From assembly GCF_000385335.1 (NCBI RefSeq), contig NZ_ARWA01000001.1, positions 3,178,001 to 3,242,000 on the forward strand: a stretch of 64,000 bases of DNA, in the 5' to 3' direction. A program made the position numbers and the translations under genes. Positions 17,665 through 26,479 of this stretch are shown in pieces. Every line of letters starts with the position of its first letter. Position 1 is the stretch's first letter. The notes under the pieces are model-generated. The model did not search any database. It was given only the letters and a program-made list of their open reading frames with translations, and was not told the origin of the DNA. This DNA comes from Methyloferula stellata AR4 (lineage in GTDB: Bacteria; Pseudomonadota; Alphaproteobacteria; Rhizobiales; Beijerinckiaceae).

Positions 17665-17676
17665 CTATATTTCTAG
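17665..17676. promoter_or_regulatory. Second copy of the 12-base motif, upstream of the Rrf2 gene
   Basis: The plus-strand bases CTATATTTCTAG exactly repeat 17511-17522. The outer CTA...TAG triplets are symmetrical, which would fit a dimeric regulator. This copy is 83 bases before the Rrf2 start and about 205 bases before the tonB start, so it could mediate autoregulation. No experimental site is known to me that matches it. Confidence 0.4.
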
Positions 17677-17758
17677 CGATGCGATCTGAGCGGACGCGAT
17701 GGCGGCGTAAGGCCCCGCGTGATCGGCTGCGCGCAGGCAGCGCCCGGCATGGACTGAG

Positions 17759-18193
17759 ATGTTATCGAACAAAGGGAAATACGGACTGAAGGCGCTGATC
17801 CATCTGGCGAAGTTCGAGGGCCCCTGTCTTGCCGCGGAAATCGCGGCGCAGAATCAAATTCCCCGCAAATTTCTCGATGCCATACTGCTCGAACTCAAGA
17901 ACGCGGGCATATTAAGCAGCAAGAAGGGCAAAGGAGGCGGCTATAATCTGGCGCGCCCGGCCGACAAGATCACCGCAGGTCAGATCATCCGGATCCTGGA
18001 CGGCTCGCTTGCGCCGATCGCCTGTGCGAGTCGCACGGCTTACCGCAAATGCATTGACTGTCCGGACGAGGATGCCTGCGCCGTCCGCGATATTATGCTC
18101 GATGTGCGCGAAGCCATGGCGCTCATTTTGGACCGCACCAGCATCGCCGCCATGAGCACGCGCGGCAGACGCGAACACCAGCTTTTAAGATAA
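17759..18193 (+). CDS. Rrf2-family Fe-S type transcriptional regulator
   Basis: This 144-residue protein has an N-terminal winged helix (about 1-65, with GKYGLKALIHLA and a wing GKGGGYNLARP). The dimer helix is followed by a cysteine cluster C89, C98, C101 and C107. Rrf2 proteins such as IscR, NsrR and RirA bind an Fe-S cluster with three cysteines in this region and respond to iron, NO or redox state. The spacing here (C-x8-C-x2-C-x5-C) resembles RirA/NsrR more than IscR, but I cannot assign one. It lies between the tonB operon and the receptor gene and is a good candidate local regulator. Confidence 0.88.
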   Translation: MLSNKGKYGLKALIHLAKFEGPCLAAEIAAQNQIPRKFLDAILLELKNAGILSSKKGKGGGYNLARPADKITAGQIIRILDGSLAPIACASRTAYRKCIDCPDEDACAVRDIMLDVREAMALILDRTSIAAMSTRGRREHQLLR

Positions 18194-18356
18194 GCGGGCC
18201 GCCGGCATCCGATAGAGGTATCGCCGGACCGCCTGCCTCAAACGCTCTGCCTTACAAAAGGCTCATGTGTGGCCTTGTCGCACTTGACCGTGCGCGATCG
18301 ATGCGCCTTAATTTAAAGTACATAAACTTTATGAAATAACTTATGAAATAGAGGCC

Positions 18357-18974
18357 GTGACCAGAAATCGCCCGAAAGAAAAGGCTAGTGGATTGTCTTC
18401 ATTGGGTGATTTCGGGTGGACTCTCGGAGACCGGTTGCGCGCGTTGCTGCATATGCAGGGGCGTTCGCTTGAGACATTCGCCACATTTTCCGGACTCGGC
18501 AAAAAGAAACTCGAAGGGCTCGCGATGGGAGAAATTGTGCCGACACTCAATCACGTCTGGAAGATTGCAAATGCGCTTGGGGTTCCATTTGGAAGCCTGG
18601 TCTCGGCGCAAAACAAACGCGATGAGGTTGTGCTGCGGAAGGCGGCGAAACAAGTCATAACATCGAGCGACGGAGGTTTCACATCGCGCGCGCTGTTGCC
18701 GCATGATAGCCGGCGCCACGTCGAATTCTATGAATTGACGATCGCGCCCGAGCATTTGGCGCAATCGGAAGCGCATGGCGCCGGCACGCTCGAAAGTATC
18801 ATCATTGTGCGCGGACAGGTCGAAATCACCGCGGGCAAAGAGCCGACGCAACTTTTGGAAGAAGGCGACGCCATGATCTTCGAAGGCGACGTCCCGCATA
18901 GCTATCGGAATCTCGGAACGTCGGAGGCCCTGCTCTACCTTGTGATGTCTTACATCGACATCGCGGAGCATTGA
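18357..18974 (+). CDS. XRE-family regulator with C-terminal cupin domain
   Basis: The product has 205 residues from a GTG start. An N-terminal helix-turn-helix region (about 22-80) contains LETFATFSGLGKKKLEGLAMG and PTLNHVWKIANALGVPFGSLV. A cupin domain (about 115-200) has the typical ESIIIVRGQVEI and LEEGDAMIFEGDVPHSYRN, with the HSYRN metal-site or sugar-site histidine. Proteins of this type sense small molecules and often control neighbouring transport or catabolic genes. The TonB-dependent receptor gene follows in the same direction after about 270 bases. The ligand is unknown. Confidence 0.9.
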   Translation: MTRNRPKEKASGLSSLGDFGWTLGDRLRALLHMQGRSLETFATFSGLGKKKLEGLAMGEIVPTLNHVWKIANALGVPFGSLVSAQNKRDEVVLRKAAKQVITSSDGGFTSRALLPHDSRRHVEFYELTIAPEHLAQSEAHGAGTLESIIIVRGQVEITAGKEPTQLLEEGDAMIFEGDVPHSYRNLGTSEALLYLVMSYIDIAEH

Positions 18975-19136
18975 GCGGACGCTTGGGCTTCATTCGCTCA
19001 CGTCGATCGCCTGCTGGTTCGATGGATTTCTGTTCCACCTGCGAACGCCTGCGCAGGAACCGTTTCTATTCTCCCGAACGGCTGTGACATATTTGCAAAG
19101 GCTCTTTCCCTTATGCGACCTGCGACCGCGTATTAA

Positions 19137-19165
19137 TTGACAAAAATGATAGGATTTAGCGACAA
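19137..19165 (+). promoter_or_regulatory. Possible promoter element before the receptor gene
   Basis: TTGACA occurs at 19137-19142 within AATTGACA, and is followed by AAAATGATAGGATTTAG. A good -10 hexamer at 17 bases is not visible. The ATAGGATTTAG stretch resembles the GTAGGAATATAG stretch of the PSCyt2 promoter region, which also follows AATTGACA. No hairpin resembling a cobalamin riboswitch was recognised in 18975-19246. Confidence 0.3.
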
Positions 19166-19246
19166 CTAGGATCGGAGATCAAGCGGTGTGAGTGAGCGGT
19201 CAACGCTCATAACCCACGCTGCTGGTAGGATCATGGAGTGTCGCGT

Positions 19247-21679
19247 ATGAGATTAGTGCCGCGTAATACGAGAAACATAAATCCACTCGGCATGGGCTTG
19301 CCGCTCTGGCTTAGTCTCACCGTATCAACGGGCGCGCTGGCACAAGCCGCGTCCCAACCGGCGGCGGAAGGCACCGTCGAAGACGTGGTTGTTTCCGCGC
19401 CGCCTCAAACGATCACGCAGCAACAGCTTGACAAAGTTCAATCGACGCCTGTCACAGCGACGGTTGTTACCCAGCAGCAATTGGAAGCCGCTCAGATCAC
19501 CAGTCTGACGGGTGCGCAAAAGCTCGAGCCAAGCCTGAACATTAAATTTTCCAACGTGCGTAACATCGCAATCAATGTGCGCGGCTTCGGGGCGGCTTCA
19601 TCAACCGCGACAGATGGCGTCTTTAACGGCACGCCGGTCTATCTCAATGGCGTCTATCAGCCCTTCGTCGGCCAGGCGATCTTCGACATACCCGATCTTG
19701 TCGGCGTCGAGGTCTTGAAGGGCCCGCAGGCGACCGCTGGCGGCCAGGACAATACGGGCGGCGTGGTGAACATCACGACGGCTCTGCCGAGCTTCACTCA
19801 AGGCGAGAACTTCGAGTTTCAGTACGGCAGCTATAATATGTTCCAGGAAAAAGCGAGCGTGACTGGCCCGGTCGCTGGAACAGATTGGGTAGCGTACCGT
19901 CTTTCCTTTTTCGATAAGGATCAAGAGGGCTATCTCGATAGCACGACCGATGGCAATAAATATAATGGCACGCATACCAAATCCGGCATGGCGCAATTCC
20001 TGCTCACGCCGACCGCCGATCTGACGGCCCTTCTCAGCGCGAATTATTCGACGGTCACGCAAGCGCAGAGCGTCGCGGCCTATATCGGTACCATGACCAA
20101 TTACGCAAACGGCACACCTGTCTCGAACAACTTCCTAGCCCGTGCCGCGAAGCTCGGCTTTACTCCGGCGCTGCCCGGGTCCCTCCTCAGCACCTATACG
20201 ACGAACGGCAGCGGGTGGCAGAACACCGCGGATGATACCTATCAAGTCGCCGCGAAGATCGACTACACGTTCAACAAGTGGACGCTTGAATCCGTCACGT
20301 CCGGCGGGGCCTACGACTTCCATCCGCATAACGGCTTCACGTTGATCCCGGGGATTATTTCACCCTATGGCTCAGGCTCACAGATTGATGCGAAGGACTT
20401 CACCCAGGAAATTAAACTATCGAATCCGACGGGCGGACCGGTCGATGTCACGGGCGGCGTGTTCTTTCTGAAGAGCCTCGTCATCGATCACTCGACCAGC
20501 ACTCCATTTGGGCCATTGTCCGGCGCCTTCTACGGCACCTCGAAATATTCCGCGGCGACCAACAACGCGGCCTATAATTATCTGACTCAGCAAGGTTTCG
20601 ACAATCCCGATACGACCGAGATAGCGCCCTATATCCGCGACGTCTGGCATGCGACGTCAAATCTCGATATCACGACCGGCCTTCGTTATTCTTACAATTA
20701 TAAAACTAGCAGCTTCTACCAGTGGATTCCAAACGAAATCGTCAACCCGCAAAGTGCTACGATCACTGCCCTTCAGCAGTCCCAGAAACTCACGCCGCGA
20801 GCTTGGTATGCCTCGACCCATCAGGGCATGGTCTCCTATGTCGGCACCGCGACCTATAAATTTACACCGGACGTCTTCGCTTATGCGACGATCTCGCAAG
20901 GCGGCCGCGCCGGCGGCCCGGCCCCGGCCTATGGAAACCTTCCCAGTACTGCCCCGGAGACAGTGAAAGCTGAGCGCCTCGAAAATTATGAAATTGGTCT
21001 CAAAAGCCAATGGTTCGATCAGAAGCTGACGGCCAATCTCGCGGCCTTCGTGATGTACGATCATAATTACATCGCCTATGGCGCAACCACGACAGGCAAC
21101 GCGACCTCTTATCTCACCAATGCGCCGCTCGCCGAGTCGCGTGGCGTCGAAATCGACCTTCGCGCACAGCCGGTCGAGGGCCTCAATCTCTACGCCTCGG
21201 GCACCTACGACGACGCCTTTTACGCATCGTTCGCGCAAGGCGCTTGCCCGCCGGAAATCACCGGCCAGTCAACCTGCAACCTGACCGGAAAACCGCTTGC
21301 CAATACGCCGAAACTTACGCTGGTCGGTGGCGGCGAATATAATTACCGTCTCGGCAATGTGCTGGCCTCATGGGGTACTTATGCGGATAAGCCCCTCGTC
21401 GCCTATGCCGGTGCGGATTATACGTGGCAAAGTCAGTTTTTCTCGGATGCAAGTGGCGCAACGACCGACAGCATCTATGCATCCATCCATCCCTACGGCA
21501 TCCTTGATGTTCATGCCGGCATCAAATTCGCGGACAACAGTTGGGATCTGGTTGGATGGATTCATAATGCGCTCAACAAGCATTATTACACCGCCATCGA
21601 ATCGACAACCGCCGGCGAAATCCTGGCAACGGTTGGCGACCCTCTGATGGGCGGTGTGACATTGAGGGCAAGGTTCTGA
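19247..21679 (+). CDS. TonB-dependent outer-membrane receptor
   Basis: This 810-residue receptor has a signal peptide ending near A-L-A-Q (about residue 33). A likely TonB box E-D-V-V-V-S-A follows. The plug domain (about 55-170) contains VRGFGAASSTATDGVF and VEVLKGPQATAGGQDNTGGV, the usual ILRGPQ-type block. A 22-strand barrel ends V-T-L-R-A-R-F. I prefer the ATG with GGAG eight bases upstream; a GTG nine bases earlier is also possible. Receptors like this import siderophores, heme, cobalamin, metals or sugars. Ligand class is not evident, but neighbours are cytochromes and PSCyt2/DUF1501 proteins. It ends in a strong terminator. Confidence 0.93.
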   Translation: MRLVPRNTRNINPLGMGLPLWLSLTVSTGALAQAASQPAAEGTVEDVVVSAPPQTITQQQLDKVQSTPVTATVVTQQQLEAAQITSLTGAQKLEPSLNIKFSNVRNIAINVRGFGAASSTATDGVFNGTPVYLNGVYQPFVGQAIFDIPDLVGVEVLKGPQATAGGQDNTGGVVNITTALPSFTQGENFEFQYGSYNMFQEKASVTGPVAGTDWVAYRLSFFDKDQEGYLDSTTDGNKYNGTHTKSGMAQFLLTPTADLTALLSANYSTVTQAQSVAAYIGTMTNYANGTPVSNNFLARAAKLGFTPALPGSLLSTYTTNGSGWQNTADDTYQVAAKIDYTFNKWTLESVTSGGAYDFHPHNGFTLIPGIISPYGSGSQIDAKDFTQEIKLSNPTGGPVDVTGGVFFLKSLVIDHSTSTPFGPLSGAFYGTSKYSAATNNAAYNYLTQQGFDNPDTTEIAPYIRDVWHATSNLDITTGLRYSYNYKTSSFYQWIPNEIVNPQSATITALQQSQKLTPRAWYASTHQGMVSYVGTATYKFTPDVFAYATISQGGRAGGPAPAYGNLPSTAPETVKAERLENYEIGLKSQWFDQKLTANLAAFVMYDHNYIAYGATTTGNATSYLTNAPLAESRGVEIDLRAQPVEGLNLYASGTYDDAFYASFAQGACPPEITGQSTCNLTGKPLANTPKLTLVGGGEYNYRLGNVLASWGTYADKPLVAYAGADYTWQSQFFSDASGATTDSIYASIHPYGILDVHAGIKFADNSWDLVGWIHNALNKHYYTAIESTTAGEILATVGDPLMGGVTLRARF

Positions 21680-21701
21680 GATCACTCTCCAGGAATGAAA
21701 A

Positions 21702-21727
21702 AGGCGGGCGCATGCCCGCCTTTTTTT
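21702..21727 (+). terminator. Rho-independent terminator of the receptor gene
   Basis: The stem GGCGGGC with loop GCAT and complement GCCCGCC is followed by seven T residues. It lies 24 bases after the receptor stop. An A-run upstream means it may also work for the convergent minus-strand cytochrome gene. Confidence 0.9.
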
Positions 21728-21786
21728 GCCGATGATTTCATGCCGGTAGAAAGATCATCGCTTTCTGCAAGCGGTTCGACGTGTGC

Positions 21787-22206
21787 CTATTTGTTTCTTG
21801 GCTTATAAATCTCGTGGCAGGCCTTGCAGGTGTTTGGAACCTGCCGCGCCAGCGTGGCGGCGCCTGAAAAATCCTTAGCTTCAACAGATTTTTCGATGGA
21901 GGCCACAAGATCGAGCCCGTCTTGGGCGATCTTCACCGCATCCTCGGCGTTGCCTTTCTTCGAGAAATAGCCCTTCGAATAGGTGAAGCCGTCGCGGATG
22001 ACACCGGCATCATCCAGCGCATTTGCCGCATTGCCGGCGGTAATGTCCGGCTCAAAGAACTTGAGCACGCGATCGACATCATGCATCAGATCGTCATCGT
22101 AGTCCTTCAGGTCTATGTCCTTATGCTCCGCATAGGCCATGCCGCCCAGAAGCGTCGCACATAGGCCGACCGAGACCGCAAATTTTCTAGCTGTCTTTCT
22201 TCTCAT
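21787..22206 (-). CDS. Small periplasmic cytochrome c with C-terminal heme site
   Basis: The product has 139 residues, with a signal peptide cleaved near A-Y-A-E (about residue 26). A helical domain follows, and one heme site CKACH at residues 127-131 lies eight residues from the C-terminus, as in cytochrome c'/c556. It shares the CKACH ending style with the cytochrome at 14864, although the rest is not obviously homologous. It lies 111 bases downstream of the DUF1501 gene on the same strand, so it is probably the last gene of the PSCyt2-DUF1501 transcript. It would be the electron acceptor or donor for that group if they are functionally linked. Confidence 0.85.
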   Translation of the reverse strand: MRRKTARKFAVSVGLCATLLGGMAYAEHKDIDLKDYDDDLMHDVDRVLKFFEPDITAGNAANALDDAGVIRDGFTYSKGYFSKKGNAEDAVKIAQDGLDLVASIEKSVEAKDFSGAATLARQVPNTCKACHEIYKPRNK

Positions 22207-22317
22207 TTACACTACGCCCCCGATTTCGAGTGTCCGTCCATTGATATGAACCAAGAAAAGAACGCCGGAAGCGATCTCCCGGCGTTCCCAAACATCTGCG
22301 GCCGAGAAAGAGGCCGG

Positions 22318-23766
22318 TTATGCAAGAAGCTCTTCGACGACCGCGCCATAGACAACGGTCGGACGCTCAGACCGGCCATCATGCTTGTAGATCGTTTTCA
22401 GATGATCGAGGCCCAATTGCTGAAGCACGGTCGCATGAAGGTCATAGGTGTCCACCTTCTTGCCTTGCGACTGCAGGCCGATCTCGTCCGTCTCACCGAA
22501 GGTCGTGCCGGCCTTAACGCCGCCGCCGGCGAGCCATTGGGTATAGCCCCAGGGATTATGGTCGCGGCCGTTGCCGCTCTGGCCATAGGATGTGCGGCCG
22601 AACTCCGAGGTCCAGACGACGAGCGTCCGATCGAGGAGCCCACGTTGCTTAAGATCCGTGAGGAGGCCGGCGATCGGCTTATCGACGGATTTCGCGTGGG
22701 CGCCGTGATTGATTTCGAGATCTTGGTGCGCATCCCAGCTCCGAGCCTCGCCGTTACCGGCCGCCTCGAGCTCGCCCGACACGATCTGAATGAAGCGTAC
22801 CTTGCGCTCGACCAGACGGCGGGCGCGCAGCAGGATCGTACCGTATTCCTTGGTCGTCGGGTCGTTCAAGCCGTAAAGCGACTTGGTCGCATCGGATTCC
22901 TTCGACACATCGACGGCTTCCGGCGCCGCTTCCTCCATACGATAAGCAAGTTCATAGGAGCGCAGACGTGCCTGAAGCTCTGTGTTCTCGGGGTGCTCCG
23001 CCCCTTCCTGGGCGTTCAAGCGGCGCAGCAGATCGAGGTCGTCGCGCTGCTCTGTGAGCCCCATGAGTTCGGGATGTGCGAGGTCCAGGATCGGCGATGG
23101 TCCAGGACGGAAGGCAACGCCTTGATAGACTGCAGGCAGGAAGCCGGAATTCCAATTCACCGATCCGGCGCGCGGCTCCTTCTTGCCGGCGTAAAGCACG
23201 ACATAGGCCGGCAGATCGCGATTGGCTGAGCCGAGCGCATAGGTCACCCAGGCGCCAAGCGACGGCCGGCCAGGCCGCAAATCACCGGTGTTCAACTTGA
23301 GAATTGAAATGTCGTGCGTCGCGCCGATGGTCGTCGAGGATTTGATGAATGTCAGCTTGTCGGCATGTTGAGCGATATTCGGCAAAAGATCGGAAAACCA
23401 AGCACCGCTGTCGCCATATTGCTTCCAGCTTCGATTGGACGCGAAAAGCTTGCCGACACCGCCCTGCGTGCTGGTTTTGATGCCGTTCAGGAAAGAGGCC
23501 GGCGGCTCCGTACCTGCGAGTTTGATCAGCTCAGGCTTATAGTCATAAAGGTCCAGCGTGCTCGGCGCGCCGTCCATATGAAGCCAGATGACCGAGTCCA
23601 CTTTCGGCGGAAAGTGCGGCTGCTTCGGCGACAGCGGATCGACGAATGTATCGGCCAGAGCGGGTGTCGCGAAAATACCGCCTCCGGGCATTTGAGCCGC
23701 GAGCGTCAGCCCGCCGACACCGTAAAGTGTATTGAACAGCATTTCACGGCGTGAATGAGACCTCAT
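22318..23766 (-). CDS. DUF1501-domain exported protein
   Basis: This 482-residue protein starts SRREMLFNTLYGVGGLTLAA, a Tat-like signal. It has the DUF1501 landmarks HFPPKVDSVIWLHMDGAPST near the N-terminus and WTSEFGRTSYGQSGNGRDHNPWGYT near the C-terminus. The latter supplies the acidic and histidine residues expected of an alkaline-phosphatase/sulfatase-like metal site. DUF1501 proteins are abundant in Planctomycetes, usually paired with PSCyt1/PSCyt2/PSD1 proteins, and their reaction is unknown. Here the partner gene ends 30 bases upstream. The start is supported by AAAGGA eight bases before the ATG. Confidence 0.9.
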   Translation of the reverse strand: MRSHSRREMLFNTLYGVGGLTLAAQMPGGGIFATPALADTFVDPLSPKQPHFPPKVDSVIWLHMDGAPSTLDLYDYKPELIKLAGTEPPASFLNGIKTSTQGGVGKLFASNRSWKQYGDSGAWFSDLLPNIAQHADKLTFIKSSTTIGATHDISILKLNTGDLRPGRPSLGAWVTYALGSANRDLPAYVVLYAGKKEPRAGSVNWNSGFLPAVYQGVAFRPGPSPILDLAHPELMGLTEQRDDLDLLRRLNAQEGAEHPENTELQARLRSYELAYRMEEAAPEAVDVSKESDATKSLYGLNDPTTKEYGTILLRARRLVERKVRFIQIVSGELEAAGNGEARSWDAHQDLEINHGAHAKSVDKPIAGLLTDLKQRGLLDRTLVVWTSEFGRTSYGQSGNGRDHNPWGYTQWLAGGGVKAGTTFGETDEIGLQSQGKKVDTYDLHATVLQQLGLDHLKTIYKHDGRSERPTVVYGAVVEELLA

Positions 23767-23796
23767 GATGGCATCCTTTCTTCGAAACGTTAGAAA

Positions 23797-26106
23797 CTAG
23801 AAGCGGTAGGCAAAGTCGTTCGAGTTCACGACCGCATGGACGAGATCGACGAGAACAGCGGCGCGGATCGGATCGAGAGATTCCGTGGGCTTGTAGCCAA
23901 TCGGAACAGCGACCGAGAACTTGCCGTCAGCTGCCTTTTCCCTGATCACTTTCTCATGGCTCACAAAGAACCCGAGCAGGAGAGACTTCTCGGAGTCGTT
24001 GGGATTGCGCGAGAACAGGATCTGGTAGAGCCGATCGATCTCCGCCGATGGATCATTGCCTGCCTCGCGGACCACGCGGCCGGCCAGTGCCTGCGACCAT
24101 TCATAGACGACGTTATCGTTCAAGAGCGTCAGTGCCTGCATTGGCGTCGTGGTCACATCGCGCTTGCTATGAACCTGTTGGGCATTTGCCATGTCGAAAG
24201 GCTCGAGCATGGGATAAGGCACACTGCGCCGCGTGAAGATATACAGGCTGCGGCGATTGAAATCGTGCGGGTCCTTGGAAACCTCCCATGCGTTGCCGGC
24301 ACCCAAGTTCGAAGGCACGGGCGGGAAAACGCTCGGACCACCAATCTTCTCCTCAAGCTTGCCTGAAGCAACAAGCAGCGAGTCCCGGATCTCCTCCGCA
24401 TCCAAGCGCTTAGCCGGGAAGACCGCCAAAAGCTTGTTGTCGGAATCCACGGAATGCACATCTTCGCGATAGGCCGACGATTCCCTGTAAACCGAGGACA
24501 GAAGGATCTGCCGATGCAACTTCTTGATGTCCCAACCGCTGTCTATGAAGCTCGTTGCGAGATAATCCAACAGCTCGGGATCGGTCGGCTTCTCGCCGCC
24601 TTTACCGAAATCGCTGACCGTCGCAACGATGCCCTTGTCGAAATATTCGTTCCAGACACGGTTGACGTAAACGCGGGCGGTCAGCGGATTGTTCGGGCTC
24701 GCTATCCAATTTGCGAGAGCGGTACGCCGGCCAGACGACATAGCCGACGGCGTGATGACGGGCTTTTCGTCGGTCAAGGCGGCAGGGAATGCCGGCTGGA
24801 CTTCCTCAAGCGGCCGCTCATGATTGCCGCCGAAAAAGACGAAAGTCGGCGGAGACTCCGGGCCAAGCTCCATCATGGAAGTAAAGGTATCGGAGCCCTT
24901 GGCCGGCTTCATTTTATCGAATTTTTTCAGCTCCTCGGTGAGCTTCTTATATTCAGCCCATTTCGCCTCATTTTCCGGCTTATAGGCGGGATTATCCTTA
25001 TTCTCGGCAATGTCGCGCAAATATTGGGAGAGATCATTGTCGGTGGTCACATTTTCCAGCCGATGATTGACCCACTGATCGAGCGGCGTCCAATCCTCTT
25101 TCGGCTTAAAGATGGATGCCCGGCTGTCCGTCAGATAGCGCTCTTCATGATATTTAACGGCAGCGTCCCTGATCGGCTCCAACAAGGCCTTACGCTGCGC
25201 CCTGATATCCTTGGTCGCTTCCTGATATTTCGCCTGCTCTTTGTCGTACTCGCGCTCGACATCGCCTTTCGCGGCGGGATATTTCATGCCTTCGCTGGTA
25301 TTCGCAAAAAAGGCCTGCAGCGAAAAATAATCCTGCTGGGAGAATTTATCGAACTTGTGATTGTGGCACCGCGCACAGCCAACAGTGGTGCCAAGGATCG
25401 CCTGGCCAACAGTATCGGTCATGTCCGTGGTGATTTGATATTTCCGGTCAACGAGGTCGCGCGAATTATAATTGTCGGGATAACCCGCCAAAAACCCGGT
25501 CGCGACCATGATGTTTTGATTACCCGGCGCGATCTCGTCGCCGGCCAATTGCTCCTTGATAAATTGTGCGTAGGGCTTGTCTTCGTTGAAGGATTTGATC
25601 ACGTAATCGCGATAGCGCCACATATTGGGACGCGTTACATCGTTTTGAAATCCAGTGCTATCCGCGTAGCGCGCGAGGTCGAGCCATTGACGCGCCTGAC
25701 GCTCGCCATAACGTGGCGAAGCCAGAAGACGATCGACGAGCTTCTCATAAGCGTCCGGCGATGTATCGTTGACGAAAGCCGCAACTTCTTCCGGCGAAGG
25801 AATAAGCCCCCACACATCGAGCGTGGCGCGGCGAATGAAAGCACTGCGATCGGCCTCGGGAGACGGCTTCAGTCCTTTGGCTTCAATCTTCGCCAAAATG
25901 AAAGCGTCGATCGGCGTGCGTACCCAATCTTTCTGACTAACGACCGGTTCAACCGGCTTCTGCAATGGCTGCCAAGCATAAGGAAGTCGCGATGTCCGGC
26001 TCGAAGCCTTGACCTCTCCGTCTGACGGTTTGTCATCTGCCATTGCAGCGACCGTAGACAGACCCAATAATGCGCAGAGAAATGCCCGTTTCATTGACCT
26101 GTTCAT
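23797..26106 (-). CDS. PSCyt2/PSD1 (DUF1549-DUF1553) exported protein with one c-type heme motif
   Basis: The product is 769 residues, with a signal peptide (MKRAFLCALLGLSTVAAMAD part). The PSCyt2/DUF1549 domain (about 45-255) has IDAFILAKIEAKGLKPSPEA, ASPRYGERQARQWLDLARYA and the heme-binding motif CARCH at residues 244-248. A charged linker is followed by PSD1/DUF1553 (about 480-745) with RTALANWIASPNNPLTARVY and RVWNEYFDKGIV. The domain order matches Planctomycete proteins, but the extra PSCyt1 cytochrome domain often fused at the front is missing. Function is not established; a periplasmic redox or hydrolytic enzyme is assumed. ATG at 26106 is preferred over a TTG 12 bases upstream. Confidence 0.9.
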   Translation of the reverse strand: MNRSMKRAFLCALLGLSTVAAMADDKPSDGEVKASSRTSRLPYAWQPLQKPVEPVVSQKDWVRTPIDAFILAKIEAKGLKPSPEADRSAFIRRATLDVWGLIPSPEEVAAFVNDTSPDAYEKLVDRLLASPRYGERQARQWLDLARYADSTGFQNDVTRPNMWRYRDYVIKSFNEDKPYAQFIKEQLAGDEIAPGNQNIMVATGFLAGYPDNYNSRDLVDRKYQITTDMTDTVGQAILGTTVGCARCHNHKFDKFSQQDYFSLQAFFANTSEGMKYPAAKGDVEREYDKEQAKYQEATKDIRAQRKALLEPIRDAAVKYHEERYLTDSRASIFKPKEDWTPLDQWVNHRLENVTTDNDLSQYLRDIAENKDNPAYKPENEAKWAEYKKLTEELKKFDKMKPAKGSDTFTSMMELGPESPPTFVFFGGNHERPLEEVQPAFPAALTDEKPVITPSAMSSGRRTALANWIASPNNPLTARVYVNRVWNEYFDKGIVATVSDFGKGGEKPTDPELLDYLATSFIDSGWDIKKLHRQILLSSVYRESSAYREDVHSVDSDNKLLAVFPAKRLDAEEIRDSLLVASGKLEEKIGGPSVFPPVPSNLGAGNAWEVSKDPHDFNRRSLYIFTRRSVPYPMLEPFDMANAQQVHSKRDVTTTPMQALTLLNDNVVYEWSQALAGRVVREAGNDPSAEIDRLYQILFSRNPNDSEKSLLLGFFVSHEKVIREKAADGKFSVAVPIGYKPTESLDPIRAAVLVDLVHAVVNSNDFAYRF

Positions 26107-26479
26107 CGTCGACCCCAACTCCGCTTTAGACGCACGGCAGGCACGGCGGAAAAGACATCCGCACGCTGGGTCACATTTGAGCTATATCCCGATCAGTTTA
26201 GAGTGATCTTAGCGCTGATCCGGACGATAATCATAAGGTGATGGCGAGCCGCGCCATGGCCTATATTCCTACTATTATTATCGATAATGTCAATTGACAG
26301 AAAAGAAGAGCTAACTTAAAAGTGAACTCAGTTGTGCACGGCTGAATGCGTTCCTCCGCATCACCCATCGCAACCTAAACATCCAATTTAATACGGCTTG
26401 CCGAAGCGGGCTTCGCACGCGTTCGCGTGTCCCCTCTGCATGACTCGTTGACGACAAATGAAACCGAAGGAGATCGTGC
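26107..26479. promoter_or_regulatory. Divergent control region between the PSCyt2 operon and the dienelactone hydrolase operon
   Basis: This gap of about 370 bases holds no convincing gene. On the minus strand TTGACA (26293-26288) is a good -35. It overlaps a perfect palindrome ATTATCGATAAT (26277-26288) and the palindrome GTCAATTGAC (26289-26298). The stretch 26261-26274 matches the tonB promoter motif at 12 of 14 positions. The plus-strand gene at 26480 has a strong AAGGAG eight bases before its GTG. The AT-rich core (26255-26320) contrasts with GC-rich flanks. Confidence 0.5.

Noticed and set aside
18975-19246. Cobalamin riboswitch before the TonB-dependent receptor
   Set aside because: No recognisable B12 box or conserved stem arrangement was found.
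24454-26025. Long open frame (523 codons) opposite the PSCyt2/PSD1 gene
   Set aside because: It is the antisense of a well-supported protein, has no family features and is explained by high GC codon bias.
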